The notes: generated by a model not told the origin, from the sequence alone. DNA of 48,256 nucleotides from Thermovorax subterraneus (GCA_021608145.1 JAKIHM010000020.1:1-48256); one strand, 5' to 3'; shown: positions 1 through 9,329, counted from the stretch's first letter. Numbers and translations: made by a program.

Positions 1-2
1 CT

Positions 3-404
3 CGCTCCGCCGGAATCGTTCAGGCCTATTAAGGGCGCTCCCATCTTCATGGCCATGTCCATAACCTTGCATATTTTTGCGGCGTGCATTTCGCCCAATG
101 ACCCGCCTATTACCGTGAAGTCCTGGGCAAAGATGAAGACTAGCCTGCCGTTTATGGTGCCGTAGCCTGTGACCACGCCTTCACCGGGGGCTTTTGTGTC
201 CGCCATGTCAAAGTCTATGCATCGGTGTTCTACAAAGGCGTCGATTTCCACGAAGCTCCCTTCGTCGAGCAGCTTTTCTATCCTTTCTCTCGCTGTGAGT
301 TTTCCGCTTTCGTGCTGCTTTTTTATCCTCTTTTCTCCGCCGCCTAGCCTTACTTGTTCCCTTCTTTGCCTGAGCTCTTCAAGTTTTTGTTCCATCGTTT
401 CCAT
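3..404 (-). CDS. mmdA: Acyl-CoA carboxylase / methylmalonyl-CoA decarboxylase carboxyltransferase subunit (5' part only)
   Basis: Only the first 134 codons are inside the window; the gene runs off the left edge. The N-terminus begins [13 protein letters not shown] and continues into [20 protein letters not shown] and the [14 protein letters not shown] / [19 protein letters not shown] motifs. These are characteristic of the biotin-dependent carboxyltransferase family (propionyl-CoA carboxylase beta, methylmalonyl-CoA decarboxylase alpha). The ATG at 404 has a ribosome site AAGGGGTG at 413-420 that overlaps the stop of the epimerase gene, so translation is probably coupled. As the last step of the cluster it would decarboxylate methylmalonyl-CoA or transcarboxylate. 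Whether it belongs to a sodium-pumping decarboxylase or a carboxylase cannot be decided without the subunits beyond the edge. Confidence 0.9.
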   Translation of the reverse strand, partial: METMEQKLEELRQRREQVRLGGGEKRIKKQHESGKLTARERIEKLLDEGSFVEIDAFVEHRCIDFDMADTKAPGEGVVTGYGTINGRLVFIFAQDFTVIGGSLGEMHAAKICKVMDMAMKMGAPLIGLNDSGGA

Positions 405-419
405 GCTTTTTTCACCCCT

Positions 420-821
420 TTATCTCTCGCATAGTTCAATCAAAACGCCGTTTGTTGATTTGGGATGGATAAAAGCTATTTTAGCCCCGCCTGCACCGTA
501 TCTTGGTTTTTCGTCAATTAGCTTTACGCCTTTTTGTTTGAGTTCTTCCAAGGTTTTTTCTATGTCATCTACCCGTAAGGCTATATGCTGTATACCTTCT
601 CCTCTTTTTTCTATGAACTTAGCTACTGAACTTTCAGGATCAGTAGCTTCTATAAGTTCTAATTCGCTTTCTCCTACGGGAATAAAGGCTACTTTGACTT
701 TTTGATCCTGCACCTCTTCTACGCCGTGCATTTCAAGTCCCAAAAGTTCGGTGTATATTTTCGATGCTTCTTCTATACTTTTCACGGCAATACCAATGTG
801 ATCGATTTTCAAGGTTTTCAT
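420..821 (-). CDS. mce: Methylmalonyl-CoA epimerase
   Basis: A 133-residue VOC/glyoxalase-fold protein that interconverts (R)- and (S)-methylmalonyl-CoA. The mutase makes the R form, while decarboxylases and carboxylases use the S form. The opening DHIGIAV puts a metal-binding His at residue 8. GIQHIALRV supplies His79, and VLIELCE near the C-terminus supplies Glu129, matching the metal-ligand pattern of the family. Length is typical. It starts at ATG 821 behind AAGGGGGA and lies 7 nt after the meaB stop, so it is the fourth gene of the mutase operon. Its position between MeaB and the carboxyltransferase supports the epimerase call over other VOC proteins. Confidence 0.95.
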   Translation of the reverse strand: MKTLKIDHIGIAVKSIEEASKIYTELLGLEMHGVEEVQDQKVKVAFIPVGESELELIEATDPESSVAKFIEKRGEGIQHIALRVDDIEKTLEELKQKGVKLIDEKPRYGAGGAKIAFIHPKSTNGVLIELCER

Positions 822-828
822 ATATTTA

Positions 829-1767
829 CTATTCCCCCTTTAAAATGCATTGTAAAAGTTTTTCCATAGCTGTGTAAGGATCGATTACTTTATTTGATAT
901 ATCCTTTAGCAAATTTTCTATAATATTCCCTTTTTCTTGAAATATTATTTTACTGATGTGAAATTTTATTAGCTCCATGAATTTTTCCCGGGTTTTTTCC
1001 TTCCTTTTTTGCTCCAGCACACCTTTATATTGGATATAACTTAAGTGTTCGCTTATTTTTGCTTCCAGTTCATCTATGCCTATGCCAGAGGTAGCAACGG
1101 TTTTTACTATCGGAGGTCTTAAATCTAATTCATTTTGGGAGAGGTCCAACATCATTTCAATTTCGGTAACAAGTTTGTCAGCGCCTTCGCGGTCAGATTT
1201 GTTTACAGCGAATATATCGGCGATTTCCATTATCCCGGCCTTTATAGCCTGCACGTCATCGCCAAGCCCCGGTACAAGAACCACTACCACCATATCAGCT
1301 ACTTTTACTATGTCTATTTCCGTTTGCCCTACTCCGACTGTTTCGATGATTATGTAATCCATGCCAAAAGCATCAAGGACATTAACAGCGTCGTAAGTTG
1401 CTTTTGCTATGCCTCCAAGAGAACCTCGACTTGCCATGCTTCTTATAAAAATACCCGGGTCAAGGGTTAATTCCTGCATCCTTATTCGATCTCCGAGTAG
1501 TGCGCCGCCTGTAAAAGGGCTGGTGGGGTCTACGGCTATAATCCCCACCGTTTTTCCCTTTTCTCTCATTTTTTTGGCAAGTTCATTTACTAAACTACTT
1601 TTCCCCGCTCCCGGAGGCCCTGTTATACCTATAACGATAGAATTTCCCGTGTACTTGTAAAGTTTTTTGAGAGCATCTATAGCTGTTGGGTCTTCTCTTT
1701 CTATAAGAGTTATAAGCCTTGCCGCAGCTCTTTTGTCTTTTTTAAGTATTCCATCTACTAACTCCAA
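829..1767 (-). CDS. meaB: Methylmalonyl-CoA mutase-associated GTPase MeaB (ArgK family)
   Basis: A 312-residue G3E-family P-loop GTPase that gates B12 cofactor delivery to, and protects, methylmalonyl-CoA mutase. The Walker [10 protein letters not shown] is at residues 50-58, the conserved [16 protein letters not shown] at 79-94, the switch-like ETVGVGQTE at 142-150, and the base-specificity motif NKSD at 189-192. The start is TTG at 1767, preceded by AGGGGTG. No better in-frame start is seen. It sits 16 nt downstream of the B12-binding mutase subunit, the standard partner order. Older annotations call this family ArgK (LAO/AO transport ATPase), but the mutase context makes the chaperone role much more likely. 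Confidence 0.95.
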   Translation of the reverse strand: MELVDGILKKDKRAAARLITLIEREDPTAIDALKKLYKYTGNSIVIGITGPPGAGKSSLVNELAKKMREKGKTVGIIAVDPTSPFTGGALLGDRIRMQELTLDPGIFIRSMASRGSLGGIAKATYDAVNVLDAFGMDYIIIETVGVGQTEIDIVKVADMVVVVLVPGLGDDVQAIKAGIMEIADIFAVNKSDREGADKLVTEIEMMLDLSQNELDLRPPIVKTVATSGIGIDELEAKISEHLSYIQYKGVLEQKRKEKTREKFMELIKFHISKIIFQEKGNIIENLLKDISNKVIDPYTAMEKLLQCILKGE

Positions 1768-1783
1768 ATTTCACACCCCTAAC

Positions 1784-2185
1784 TTATTTCTTTACGTTGT
1801 TTTTTATGAATTCTATTATTTGAGAAATAGGGGTGCCAGGGGTGAATACTTCGGCGATACCGCATTTTTTAAGGAAAGGAATATCATCGTGGGGTATTAC
1901 TCCGCCGCCGATTACAAGTATATCGTCGATTCCCTTTTCCTTCAAAAGTTCCATTATCCTTGGGAAAAGTACGTTGTGAGCACCAGATAATATAGAAAGG
2001 CCTATTACATCTACATCTTCCTGTATAGCTGCTTCCACAATCTGTTCGGGAGTTTGGCGCAGCCCAGTGTAAATAACTTCCATGCCTGCGTCGCGTAAGG
2101 CTCGTGCGATTACTTTTGCTCCCCTGTCATGACCGTCTAGGCCGGGCTTTGCTATTAAAACTCTTATAGTCCGTTCACACTGCAT
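1784..2185 (-). CDS. mcmB: Methylmalonyl-CoA mutase, small (cobalamin-binding) subunit
   Basis: A 133-residue stand-alone B12-binding domain. It carries the signature DGHDRG (residues 17-22), whose His19 would be the lower axial cobalt ligand, followed by LSILSGAHN and the nucleotide-loop motif [11 protein letters not shown]. Archaea and many Firmicutes encode mutase as separate large and small subunits, and this pair fits that layout. It starts at ATG 2185 behind AGAGGGGGTG and is 15 nt downstream of the large subunit. The His/Gly pattern rules out a B12-independent response domain. Confidence 0.95.
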   Translation of the reverse strand: MQCERTIRVLIAKPGLDGHDRGAKVIARALRDAGMEVIYTGLRQTPEQIVEAAIQEDVDVIGLSILSGAHNVLFPRIMELLKEKGIDDILVIGGGVIPHDDIPFLKKCGIAEVFTPGTPISQIIEFIKNNVKK

Positions 2186-2200
2186 CTTTATTCACCCCCT

Positions 2201-3880
2201 CTAAAAACTCACTGTGGCTTTGTATTCGCCGAATACTCGGCGCAGAGTGTCACAAATCTCGCCCAACGTCGCATACGTTTTTACGCAGGTAATAATTGTC
2301 GGCATTAGATTCTCATTGGACAAAGCCTTTTTAGAAAGTTCATCTAAAGCGTTCTTTACAGCTAAATTGTCCCTCGTGGCTTTTAATTTACTAAGTTTTT
2401 CTTTTTGTATCCTTTCTACTTCAGGATCTACCTTTAATAAATTCTTTGGAGGTTCTTCTTCAATTTGGAATTTGTTTACTCCTACCACTATCCTGCGGCC
2501 TGATTCTATCTCCTGCTGATATCTATAAGCGCTGTCCTGGATTTCTTGCTGTATGTAGCCTTTTTCTATGGCTTTAGGCGCACCGCCCAGTTCGTCTATT
2601 TTCTTTATATATTCCATGGCTTTTTGTTCTATGAGGTTTGTAAGGTGTTCTACATAGTATGAACCTGCTAGCGGATCTATGGTTTCTGTAACTCCGCTTT
2701 CATAAGCAATAATTTGCTGAGTTCTCAATGCTATCCTAACTGAATCTTCGGTTGGCAGTGCCAATGCTTCGTCTCTTGAATTGGTATGCAGGGATTGGGT
2801 GCCTCCTAAAACCGCTGCTAAGGCCTGTATTGTTACTCGCACAATGTTGTTGTCGGGCTGCTGGGCCGTTAACGTCGAACCGGCCGTCTGAGTATGGAAG
2901 CGCAGCATCATGGATTTCGGATCTTTTGCCTTAAAGCGCTCTTTCATTATCTTGGCCCATAGCCTCCTGGCGGCCCGGAACTTCGCCACTTCCTCGAAAA
3001 GGTCGTTGTGTGCGTTGAAGAAAAAGGACAGCCTCGGAGCAAATTCGTCAACGTCCAGCCCGGCCTTTATCGCCGCTTCAACGTAGGCTATGCCGTTGGC
3101 AAGGGTAAAGGCTACTTCCTGGACTGCAGTTGCCCCGGCTTCCCTTATGTGATAACCGCTTATGCTTATTGTATTCCATTTGGGAACGTGCTTAGAGCAG
3201 AATTCGAAGATGTCCGTAATAAGCCTCATCGAGGGTTCGGGTGGGAATATATAAGTTCCCCTTGCTACGTATTCCTTTAATATATCGTTTTGAATGGTGC
3301 CCGAAAGCTTTTCGGAGCTTACCCCCTGCTTTTCTGCAACTGCTATATACATAGCAAGGAGAATAGCAGCGGGTGCGTTTATAGTCATGGACGTGCTGAC
3401 TTTATCCAGCGGTATTCCGTCGAAAAGGGTTTCTATGTCCTTCAGGGAATCTATGGCTACCCCCACTTTACCTACTTCGCCCTGAGCAAGAGGATGGTCG
3501 GAGTCATACCCTATCTGGGTTGGCAAATCGAAAGCGACGCTTAAGCCTGTCTGTCCCTGAGATAACAAATACTTGTATCTTTTATTGGATTCTTCTGCTG
3601 TTCCAAAACCCGCATATTGGCGCATGGTCCATAGGCGTCCCCTGTACATGGTGGGTTGTATTCCCCGGGTAAAGGGGTATTCTCCTGGAAATCCCAGGTC
3701 TTCCATGTAGTCCATTTCCTGCACATCTAATGGTGTATACAAACGATTTACTTCTATATTAGACCCGGTGTAAAATTTCTCATATCTCTCTGGCGTCTTT
3801 TCTATTACTTTTTTGACTGTAGAATTTTCCCATCTTACTTTCTCTTTTTCGAGTCTCTCGAGGGATTCCTTGTCAAACAT
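2201..3880 (-). CDS. mcmA: Methylmalonyl-CoA mutase, large (catalytic) subunit
   Basis: A 559-residue TIM-barrel catalytic chain of the acyl-CoA mutase family, without the C-terminal B12 domain (that is the next gene). The hallmark [16 protein letters not shown] includes Tyr89. [17 protein letters not shown] includes Arg207, and [11 protein letters not shown] includes His244. By the established contrast with isobutyryl-CoA mutase (Phe and Gln at the Tyr89/Arg207 positions), Tyr plus Arg predicts methylmalonyl-CoA as substrate. The reaction is reversible succinyl-CoA <-> (R)-methylmalonyl-CoA by radical rearrangement. ATG 3880 has GGGAGG 7 nt upstream. It is the first gene of the mutase operon, 119 nt after glutamate dehydrogenase. 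Confidence 0.95.
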   Translation of the reverse strand: MFDKESLERLEKEKVRWENSTVKKVIEKTPERYEKFYTGSNIEVNRLYTPLDVQEMDYMEDLGFPGEYPFTRGIQPTMYRGRLWTMRQYAGFGTAEESNKRYKYLLSQGQTGLSVAFDLPTQIGYDSDHPLAQGEVGKVGVAIDSLKDIETLFDGIPLDKVSTSMTINAPAAILLAMYIAVAEKQGVSSEKLSGTIQNDILKEYVARGTYIFPPEPSMRLITDIFEFCSKHVPKWNTISISGYHIREAGATAVQEVAFTLANGIAYVEAAIKAGLDVDEFAPRLSFFFNAHNDLFEEVAKFRAARRLWAKIMKERFKAKDPKSMMLRFHTQTAGSTLTAQQPDNNIVRVTIQALAAVLGGTQSLHTNSRDEALALPTEDSVRIALRTQQIIAYESGVTETIDPLAGSYYVEHLTNLIEQKAMEYIKKIDELGGAPKAIEKGYIQQEIQDSAYRYQQEIESGRRIVVGVNKFQIEEEPPKNLLKVDPEVERIQKEKLSKLKATRDNLAVKNALDELSKKALSNENLMPTIITCVKTYATLGEICDTLRRVFGEYKATVSF

Positions 3881-3960
3881 AGACAGCCCTCCCAGTTTAT
3901 GCTTTCAAGTATTATTATTTCTATATAAATGGAGAAAATCCTTTATTTTTGTATATTCTC

Positions 3961-3988
3961 AATCCCTCCCCAAAATAAGGGAGGGATT
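3961..3988 (-). terminator. Hairpin downstream of glutamate dehydrogenase
   Basis: A perfect 10-bp inverted repeat (AATCCCTCCC / GGGAGGGATT, loop of 8) begins 11 nt after the gdh stop. On the minus transcript it is followed by GAGAAUAUACAAAAAUAAAG, not a clean U-run. It may therefore be a weak or factor-assisted terminator, or an mRNA 3'-end stabiliser that allows read-through into the mutase genes. Confidence 0.5.
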
Positions 3989-3999
3989 GAAGAAATTTG

Positions 4000-5247
4000 C
4001 TATATCCATCCTCTTAGTTTTAATGCCTCGGCAATTCTTTTAATAGCTAGCATATAGGCAGCTTCTCTCATATTAACATTGTACTGTTTATGGATATCAA
4101 AAACTTCGTTGAATGCTTTAACCATGACTTGTTCAAGCCTGTTGTTTACTTCTTCTTCGGTCCAATAAAAATTCATCAAGTTTTGGACCCACTCAAAATA
4201 GGATACCGTTACGCCTCCTGCATTGCAAAGTATATCCGGTATTACCAAAACACCCTTTTTGTAAAGGATGTCGTCGGCTTCCGGTGTTGTCGGGCCGTTT
4301 GCCGCTTCACCTACGATTTTTGCCTTTATGTTAGCTGCATTGCTGCTGGTTATTACGTTTTCCAAAGCGGCTGGCACCAGTATATCTACATCGAGCTCCA
4401 GTAGTTTCGCTCCCGATATATCTTTGCTTCCGGGGAAACCTTTTACGGTTTTATTTTTCTTTTTATATTCATTAACTGCCTCGGGGTCTAAGCCATCGGC
4501 ATTATAAGCACCACCCTGGGAATCATTTACGGCAACTATTTTGCATCCTAGCTCATGTAAAAGTCTTGCAGCGACGCTGCCGGCATTTCCGAATCCCTGA
4601 ATTGCCACAGTGGCTTTTGTAAGATCTAAACCTATTTTTTTTGCCGCTTCACGAATGGTAAAAGTTGCTCCTCTGGCTGTTGCTTCGTTTCTTCCTAAAG
4701 AACCTCCTAAAACTATGGGTTTTCCAGTTACCACACCAGGAGTGTTATAACCTTTCAGCTGGCTGAATTCATCCATAAACCACGCCATGACTTGCGCATT
4801 TGTATAGACATCTGGAGCGGGTATATCTTTTTCAGGCCCGATTATTGGACTTATTGCCCTGAAGTAACCACGACTCAATCTCTCTAATTCTGATTTAGAT
4901 AGTTCTTTAGGATTGCAACGAACGCCGCCTTTGCCACCGCCATAAGGAATACCCACGACTGCACATTTAAAAGTCATCCATGCAGATAGGGCTTTTACTT
5001 CGTCCATGGTAACATCGGGATGAAACCTTACGCCGCCTTTTGCAGGGCCCAACGCTGTGCTGTGCTGGGAGCGGTAACCAATGAAGGTTTTTATGCTGCC
5101 GTCGTCCATCCTTACAGGGATCGATACGGTCAGGACCTTTTCGGGTTCCTTAAGAACTTCATAAACCGATTCTTCAACTCCTAATTTGTCACAAGCAGTT
5201 TTAAGTTGTTTTTGCACAATCTCAAATGGATTTAATGTTTCAGCCAT
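4000..5247 (-). CDS. gdhA: Glutamate dehydrogenase (Glu/Leu/Phe/Val dehydrogenase family)
   Basis: A 415-residue hexameric-type glutamate dehydrogenase catalysing glutamate + NAD(P)+ <-> 2-oxoglutarate + NH4+ + NAD(P)H. The substrate domain has ALGPAKGGVRFHPDV (around 66-79) and the catalytic-Lys motif IPYGGGKGGVR (100-110). The coenzyme domain shows VAIQGFGNAGSVAARLL with the GxGNxG dinucleotide loop. The length matches the small bacterial and archaeal class. Coenzyme preference cannot be read reliably by eye. ATG 5247 has AAAGGGAGG upstream. It lies 40 nt downstream of korC and upstream of mutase, so glutamate catabolism feeding korDABC is the likely direction. Confidence 0.95.
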   Translation of the reverse strand: MAETLNPFEIVQKQLKTACDKLGVEESVYEVLKEPEKVLTVSIPVRMDDGSIKTFIGYRSQHSTALGPAKGGVRFHPDVTMDEVKALSAWMTFKCAVVGIPYGGGKGGVRCNPKELSKSELERLSRGYFRAISPIIGPEKDIPAPDVYTNAQVMAWFMDEFSQLKGYNTPGVVTGKPIVLGGSLGRNEATARGATFTIREAAKKIGLDLTKATVAIQGFGNAGSVAARLLHELGCKIVAVNDSQGGAYNADGLDPEAVNEYKKKNKTVKGFPGSKDISGAKLLELDVDILVPAALENVITSSNAANIKAKIVGEAANGPTTPEADDILYKKGVLVIPDILCNAGGVTVSYFEWVQNLMNFYWTEEEVNNRLEQVMVKAFNEVFDIHKQYNVNMREAAYMLAIKRIAEALKLRGWI

Positions 5248-5286
5248 AAAAAAAGCCTCCCTTTTTATATTTTAATAAAGGGTAGT

Positions 5287-5823
5287 TTAGGATAGATTTT
5301 CGACTAGACTGCAACCAGCATAAAAGGCCCTGATGTTCAAATCCTCCGTGCCTTTAGGGACTCTATTTAAAATAGCCTTTTCTGCTGCCTGCCGCGATAC
5401 TACTTTCGTCAACTCGGTAATTACTCCAACAGCAACAATATTAGCTACCATACTTTTCCCTATATCTTTTCTTGCGGTTTCAATAATCGGCAGCTGTATT
5501 ATTTTATTTGAAGTGTCCACTTTCTTTATTGATGAATCTAATATTATTATTCCATCTTCAGCCATATTGTCTTTAAATTTATGGAACGCTTCATCTGTTA
5601 AAGCTAGCAAAATTTGTGGCCGCGTAACCTTTGGATAGTCAATTTCTCTACTGCTTATTACTACTTCAGCGCGACTTGCACCCCCCCTTGCTTCAGGACC
5701 GTAAGACTGAGATTGCACAGCGTTCTTGCCGTCTAGAATCGCTGCTTCAGCCAAAATAATCCCCGCTAAAATTAGTCCCTGGCCGCCCGAGCCGCTAAGC
5801 CTTATTTCGATCCGTTCTTCCAC
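5287..5823 (-). CDS. korC: 2-oxoacid:ferredoxin oxidoreductase, gamma subunit
   Basis: A 178-residue gamma-domain protein. RLSGSGGQGLILAGIILAEA at the N-terminus and QSQSYGPEARGGASRAEVVIS are the family signatures of the KorC/PorC chain, which supports CoA-dependent oxidative decarboxylation by the complex. It begins at GTG 5823 with GGGAGG upstream and follows korB with only 3 nt between the genes. The order delta-alpha-beta-gamma and the neighbouring glutamate dehydrogenase and mutase suggest 2-oxoglutarate as substrate, giving succinyl-CoA, CO2 and reduced ferredoxin. A branched-chain 2-oxoacid specificity is the main alternative. Confidence 0.93.
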   Translation of the reverse strand: MEERIEIRLSGSGGQGLILAGIILAEAAILDGKNAVQSQSYGPEARGGASRAEVVISSREIDYPKVTRPQILLALTDEAFHKFKDNMAEDGIIILDSSIKKVDTSNKIIQLPIIETARKDIGKSMVANIVAVGVITELTKVVSRQAAEKAILNRVPKGTEDLNIRAFYAGCSLVENLS

Positions 5824-5826
5824 ATT

Positions 5827-6645
5827 TCATTCCTCCCTTTGTGCTCGCTTAATTATTTTCATATACTCTTCTGTATATTCAGGAGCATTGATTTCCGCGA
5901 ATTCTCCAATAACTATCTTGCTTGCCAGTTCTTCTTTTGACATCCTTTCAGCTGCTTTTGCAGAAACCGTATTGTCTCTTAACATTTCCATCATTTTTAC
6001 TGGAGACCCTAGTTTGTTTTTACGGCCGAAATAAGTAGGACAAGTGCTTATTGTTTCTACAACCGAAAATCCCTTATGAAGAAGGGCTTTCTCGATATAT
6101 TTTATAAGTTGCGGCACATGATAAACCGTTCCCCTTGCTACATAGGTGGCACCTGCTGCTTCTGCCAATTTGCAAAGGTCAAAGTTTCGGTCTATGTTCC
6201 CGTAGGGAGCTGTTGTAGCGTAGGCGCCCACGGGAGTTAAAGGAGAATACTGGCCGCTTGTCATTCCGTATATGCTGTTGTTGAACACGATAGTTGTTAT
6301 ATCTATGTTTCTTCTACAGGCGTGTATAAAGTGATTACCTCCAATAGCTGCACAATCGCCATCTCCCGTCAACACTATCACTTTGAGTTCGGGTCGCGCA
6401 AGTTTTATACCTGTTGCAAAAGCCAGCGCTCTACCGTGAGTGGTATGAAGGGTATTGAAATTTAAGTAGCCGGGGGCCCGAGATGAACATCCGATTCCTG
6501 ATACGATGCATATTTTATCTTTATCCAATTTTAAATTGTCAATAGCTCTTACCAGCGCACCCGTAATTATCCCGTTGCCGCAGCCGGGACACCATATATG
6601 AGGCAGTTTGTCTATTCTATAGTATTTTTCCAGATTTTTACGCAT
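5827..6645 (-). CDS. korB: 2-oxoacid:ferredoxin oxidoreductase, beta (thiamine-diphosphate) subunit
   Basis: A 272-residue TPP-binding chain. It has the CPGCGNG cluster/TPP motif (residues 19-25), the diphosphate-Mg motif GDGD at 94-97 and the paired Asn in IVFNNSIYGMTSGQ (Asn122, Asn123), all typical of KorB/VorA. It overlaps korA by 8 nt, which suggests translational coupling, and is followed at 3 nt by korC. Together with korA it forms the catalytic core that decarboxylates the 2-oxoacid. The genetic context favours 2-oxoglutarate. Confidence 0.94.
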   Translation of the reverse strand: MRKNLEKYYRIDKLPHIWCPGCGNGIITGALVRAIDNLKLDKDKICIVSGIGCSSRAPGYLNFNTLHTTHGRALAFATGIKLARPELKVIVLTGDGDCAAIGGNHFIHACRRNIDITTIVFNNSIYGMTSGQYSPLTPVGAYATTAPYGNIDRNFDLCKLAEAAGATYVARGTVYHVPQLIKYIEKALLHKGFSVVETISTCPTYFGRKNKLGSPVKMMEMLRDNTVSAKAAERMSKEELASKIVIGEFAEINAPEYTEEYMKIIKRAQREE

Positions 6646-7786
6646 TTTTACTTACCTCCCGAACTTTTGCTACCACTTCGTCGGGACTCATCAGTTCTCC
6701 GTTATATTTATTAAGTCCAACAATGTTAAACTTGCCTTCGCAAGCTGCTTCAACAGTTTCTATTAATTGTCCGAAGTTCATTTCGGCTACAATTATATTC
6801 TTGACAGTCAATGGCAATTCCCTAAATGCTTTTCTTGGGAACGGCCATATTGTCTTCAAACGTATTAAACCAACGTTTTCCCCTTCGCTTCGCAATATTT
6901 TGACAGCTCTTATGGCAGAACGAGCAGGGGATCCGAACGAAACTATTACAGTTTCGGCATCTTCTGTGAAATGCTTCTCATATTCTACTATATCGTCTAT
7001 GTTGTTGTAAATTTTCCTCATCAATCGTGTTATCAAATATTCCGTAACTTCTGGTTTTGTGGAAGGGAAACCAGTTATATCGTGGATAAGACCTGTAACG
7101 TGGTAGGGAACACCTTCTCCGAAGTTTACCATAGGAGGTATTCCATCGCCGTCATAGTCCTGATAAGGGTTGTAATTGCTAATTTTCGACAAGTCAGGCT
7201 TTTTTCTGTTTATAATCTTTAATGAGCTTGGATCTGGCAGTTGAACTTTTTCCCTGAGATGTCCCACAACTTCATCCATCAAAAGTATGCACGGTACGCG
7301 GTATTTCTCCGAAAGATTAAAAGCTCTTACTGTCAAATCGAAAACTTCCCTGACGTAAGAGGGAGAGAGCACTATAATGGGATGATCGCCATGGGTTCCC
7401 CATCTAGCTTGCATTACATCTCCTTGGGCTGGCAAAGTGGGTTGCCCCGTACTGGGCCCTCCCCTTTGAACGTTGACGATAACGCACGGCACTTCGGTAA
7501 GACATGCGAAACCGATGTTTTCCTGTTTTAAAGAGAATCCCGGGCCACTAGTAGCTGTCATCGCTTTAAGACCTGCAAGCGAAGCTCCGATTACGGCTCC
7601 CATGCTGGCTATTTCATCTTCCATCTGTATGAACTTCCCGCCGACTTTGGGGAGCTTTTCGGCTGCAAGCTCTGCTATTTCGGTAGAAGGAGTTATAGGA
7701 TAGCCGGCATAGAATCGCATACCGGCAGCTATAGCCCCTTCAACACACGCTTCATTACCTTGCATTAATCTCGGCATACTACTCAT
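6638..7786 (-). CDS. korA: 2-oxoacid:ferredoxin oxidoreductase, alpha subunit
   Basis: A 382-residue alpha chain. GNEACVEGAIAAGMRFYAGYPITPSTEIAE at the N-terminus is the pyrimidine-domain signature of the KorA/VorB family. It is followed by EDEIASMGAVIGASLAGLKAMTATSGPGFSLKQENIGFA and VNVQRGGPSTGQPT. The C-terminal half carries the transketolase-C-like fold. ATG 7786 is preceded by GGAGAGG and overlaps the ferredoxin gene by 8 nt. The chain is shorter than pyruvate oxidoreductase alpha-type fusions, and the PAPGTGE-type pyruvate signatures were not seen, which fits a 2-oxoglutarate or branched-chain enzyme. Confidence 0.94.
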   Translation of the reverse strand: MSSMPRLMQGNEACVEGAIAAGMRFYAGYPITPSTEIAELAAEKLPKVGGKFIQMEDEIASMGAVIGASLAGLKAMTATSGPGFSLKQENIGFACLTEVPCVIVNVQRGGPSTGQPTLPAQGDVMQARWGTHGDHPIIVLSPSYVREVFDLTVRAFNLSEKYRVPCILLMDEVVGHLREKVQLPDPSSLKIINRKKPDLSKISNYNPYQDYDGDGIPPMVNFGEGVPYHVTGLIHDITGFPSTKPEVTEYLITRLMRKIYNNIDDIVEYEKHFTEDAETVIVSFGSPARSAIRAVKILRSEGENVGLIRLKTIWPFPRKAFRELPLTVKNIIVAEMNFGQLIETVEAACEGKFNIVGLNKYNGELMSPDEVVAKVREVSKNA

Positions 7787-7988
7787 CGCTATCCTCTCCT
7801 TCGACGACTATGGCAAAATCCGGACACCTCAATTCGCATAGCATACATTTTATGCACGCTTCCGGATTTGCCACAACAGGTCTATCGTTGTCAGAAGAAA
7901 ACACTTTTTTGGGGCAAAAAGCAATACAAATTCCGCATTTCTTGCAGGCTCTTTCGTCAATCGTGATTCGAGCCGATCCTCTAGTCAC
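7779..7988 (-). CDS. korD: 2-oxoacid:ferredoxin oxidoreductase, delta (2x[4Fe-4S] ferredoxin) subunit
   Basis: A 69-residue dicluster ferredoxin. Cys15, 18, 21 and 25 (CKKCGICIAFCP) and Cys45, 48, 51 and 55 (CIKCMLCELRCP) give two CxxCxxCxxxCP sets, so it carries electrons from the TPP site to external ferredoxin. It starts at GTG 7988 with GGGGTG 5 nt upstream and overlaps korA, making it the first gene of the korDABC operon. The roughly 160 nt upstream is AT-rich. No convincing sigma-A promoter could be picked in it by eye. Confidence 0.93.
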   Translation of the reverse strand: MTRGSARITIDERACKKCGICIAFCPKKVFSSDNDRPVVANPEACIKCMLCELRCPDFAIVVEGEDSDE

Positions 7989-8149
7989 TTTGTCACCCCG
8001 CTTCTATAAAGATAAAGCTAGACATTTTCTACACTGTATTATGTATTCTAGGCAATAGAAAATTATCCTTCTGTATTTTGAGAAAAAAAATAAATATACT
8101 AAAAAACCTGAACTATTGTATACACAGCATCTTTTAGTATATTTTGGGG

Positions 8150-8962
8150 TTAAATATGCTTTTTTAATTGTTTTAGTTGAACCACATATTCATAAGGAAC
8201 GGGTTGGCTCCCCATTATTAAAGGCTTACCGTGACAGTCAGATCCTCCGGTCATCAACAACCTGTATTTCGCCGCAATGCTTTTGTAGTATTGTACTTTT
8301 TCCTCATCGTGGTCTTTGTGGTAAACCTCGATTCCTTGAATACCGTAATTTATTAAAGATTTAACTATGCTTTGATTTTTTACCTTCCCAGGATGTGCTA
8401 AAACGGCAATTCCTCTGCTTTTTTTTACTATGTCCACAGCGTAATAAGGTGTTATTTTTTCTCTAGGTACGTATGCGGGCTTTCCTTTATCCAGATAAAA
8501 CTCGAAGGCTTCTTCTATAGAAGATACAACTTTTTTTTCCACAAGGGCTATGGCTACATGAGGCCTTCCAATAGACGTACCAGATGCCTTCACGCTTATG
8601 TCTTCAAAGTTTATTTCAATACCCAATTTCTTTAATTTTTCAATTATCCTCTTAATACGTTCAATCCGCTCTTCTTGCAATTCCTTAAGCGTTAATCTCA
8701 AAAAACTGCTTTTCCAGTCGATATAATATCCCAAAATATGTACTTCTTCATCTAAATAAAATGAGTTTATTTCAATTCCCGGAATTACTTCGAAAAATGA
8801 ATATTCTTTGGCTCTATTTAAGGCAGGTTCTATTCCTTCTATGGTATCGTGGTCGGTAATAGCTATCGCGCGCAATTTTAGCGAAAATGCCTTATCAACT
8901 ATTTGTTCGGGTGTCAAAGTGCCATCGGAATATATGGTGTGGATGTGAAGATCGACTCTCAT
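8150..8962 (-). CDS. PHP-domain phosphoesterase (nucleotide phosphatase / RNase AM-like)
   Basis: A 270-residue polymerase-and-histidinol-phosphatase (PHP) domain protein. MRVDLHIHTIYSDGTLTPEQIV supplies the first metal ligands (His6, His8, Asp13). AIAITDHDTIEGI supplies the Asp-His pair, IPGIEIN an acidic ligand, AVLAHPG a His, and GGSDCHGKP the final Asp/His. Homologues such as YciV hydrolyse 3',5'-nucleoside bisphosphates or trim RNA 5' ends. Substrate here is inferred, not shown. ATG 8962 has TTGGAGG upstream. It is not in an obvious operon, as spoVS lies 69 nt upstream. Confidence 0.88.
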   Translation of the reverse strand: MRVDLHIHTIYSDGTLTPEQIVDKAFSLKLRAIAITDHDTIEGIEPALNRAKEYSFFEVIPGIEINSFYLDEEVHILGYYIDWKSSFLRLTLKELQEERIERIKRIIEKLKKLGIEINFEDISVKASGTSIGRPHVAIALVEKKVVSSIEEAFEFYLDKGKPAYVPREKITPYYAVDIVKKSRGIAVLAHPGKVKNQSIVKSLINYGIQGIEVYHKDHDEEKVQYYKSIAAKYRLLMTGGSDCHGKPLIMGSQPVPYEYVVQLKQLKKHI

Positions 8963-9031
8963 CGGTTTCCTCCAAGAGCTATACTAAAATTGACTAAGTG
9001 AAGTGGTTTGAGAAATTCACTTATGAAAGCG

Positions 9032-9292
9032 TCATCGCGGTTCAACTATGAGCTTGATAGCAGTCCTTTGTTGGCCATCTATTTCAATGTCAGTAAAAGC
9101 CGGTATACATATTAAGTCGATTCCGCTTGGGGCTACAAACCCTCTAGCTATGGCTATCGCTTTTACCGCTTGATTTAAAGCTCCGGCACCAATTGTTTGA
9201 ATTTCAGCTACACCGTTTTCTCTAATCACACCGGCGATGGCTCCAGCTACCGCATTGGGATTGGACTTTGCTGAAACTTTCAATATTTCCAT
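9032..9292 (-). CDS. spoVS: Stage V sporulation protein S
   Basis: An 86-residue SpoVS/Alba-like protein needed in Bacillus for progress into stage V and coat assembly. The family is extremely conserved, and MEILKVSAKSNPNAVAGAIA, IQTIGAGALNQAVKAIAIARGF and ICIPAFTDIEIDGQQRTAIK are unmistakable. ATG 9292 is preceded by AAGGAGG. A near-perfect sigma-H promoter lies upstream (9330-9358), matching the known sigma-H control of spoVS in B. subtilis. This gene and its promoter are strong evidence for a spore-forming host. Confidence 0.98.
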   Translation of the reverse strand: MEILKVSAKSNPNAVAGAIAGVIRENGVAEIQTIGAGALNQAVKAIAIARGFVAPSGIDLICIPAFTDIEIDGQQRTAIKLIVEPR

Positions 9293-9329
9293 AAATTGAT
9301 TCCTCCTTGATATAATTAGCTTATTAAAA

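Noticed and set aside
169..705. Plus-strand open frame of 178 codons over mce and the carboxyltransferase
   Set aside because: It is Ser/Phe-rich and antisense to two well-identified genes. No ribosome site or recognisable motif.
8127..8160. AT-rich inverted repeat after the PHP gene as a terminator
   Set aside because: The U-run lies on the plus-strand side where no gene ends. On the minus side it is followed by AAAAGAUGC, so it is not a credible terminator.
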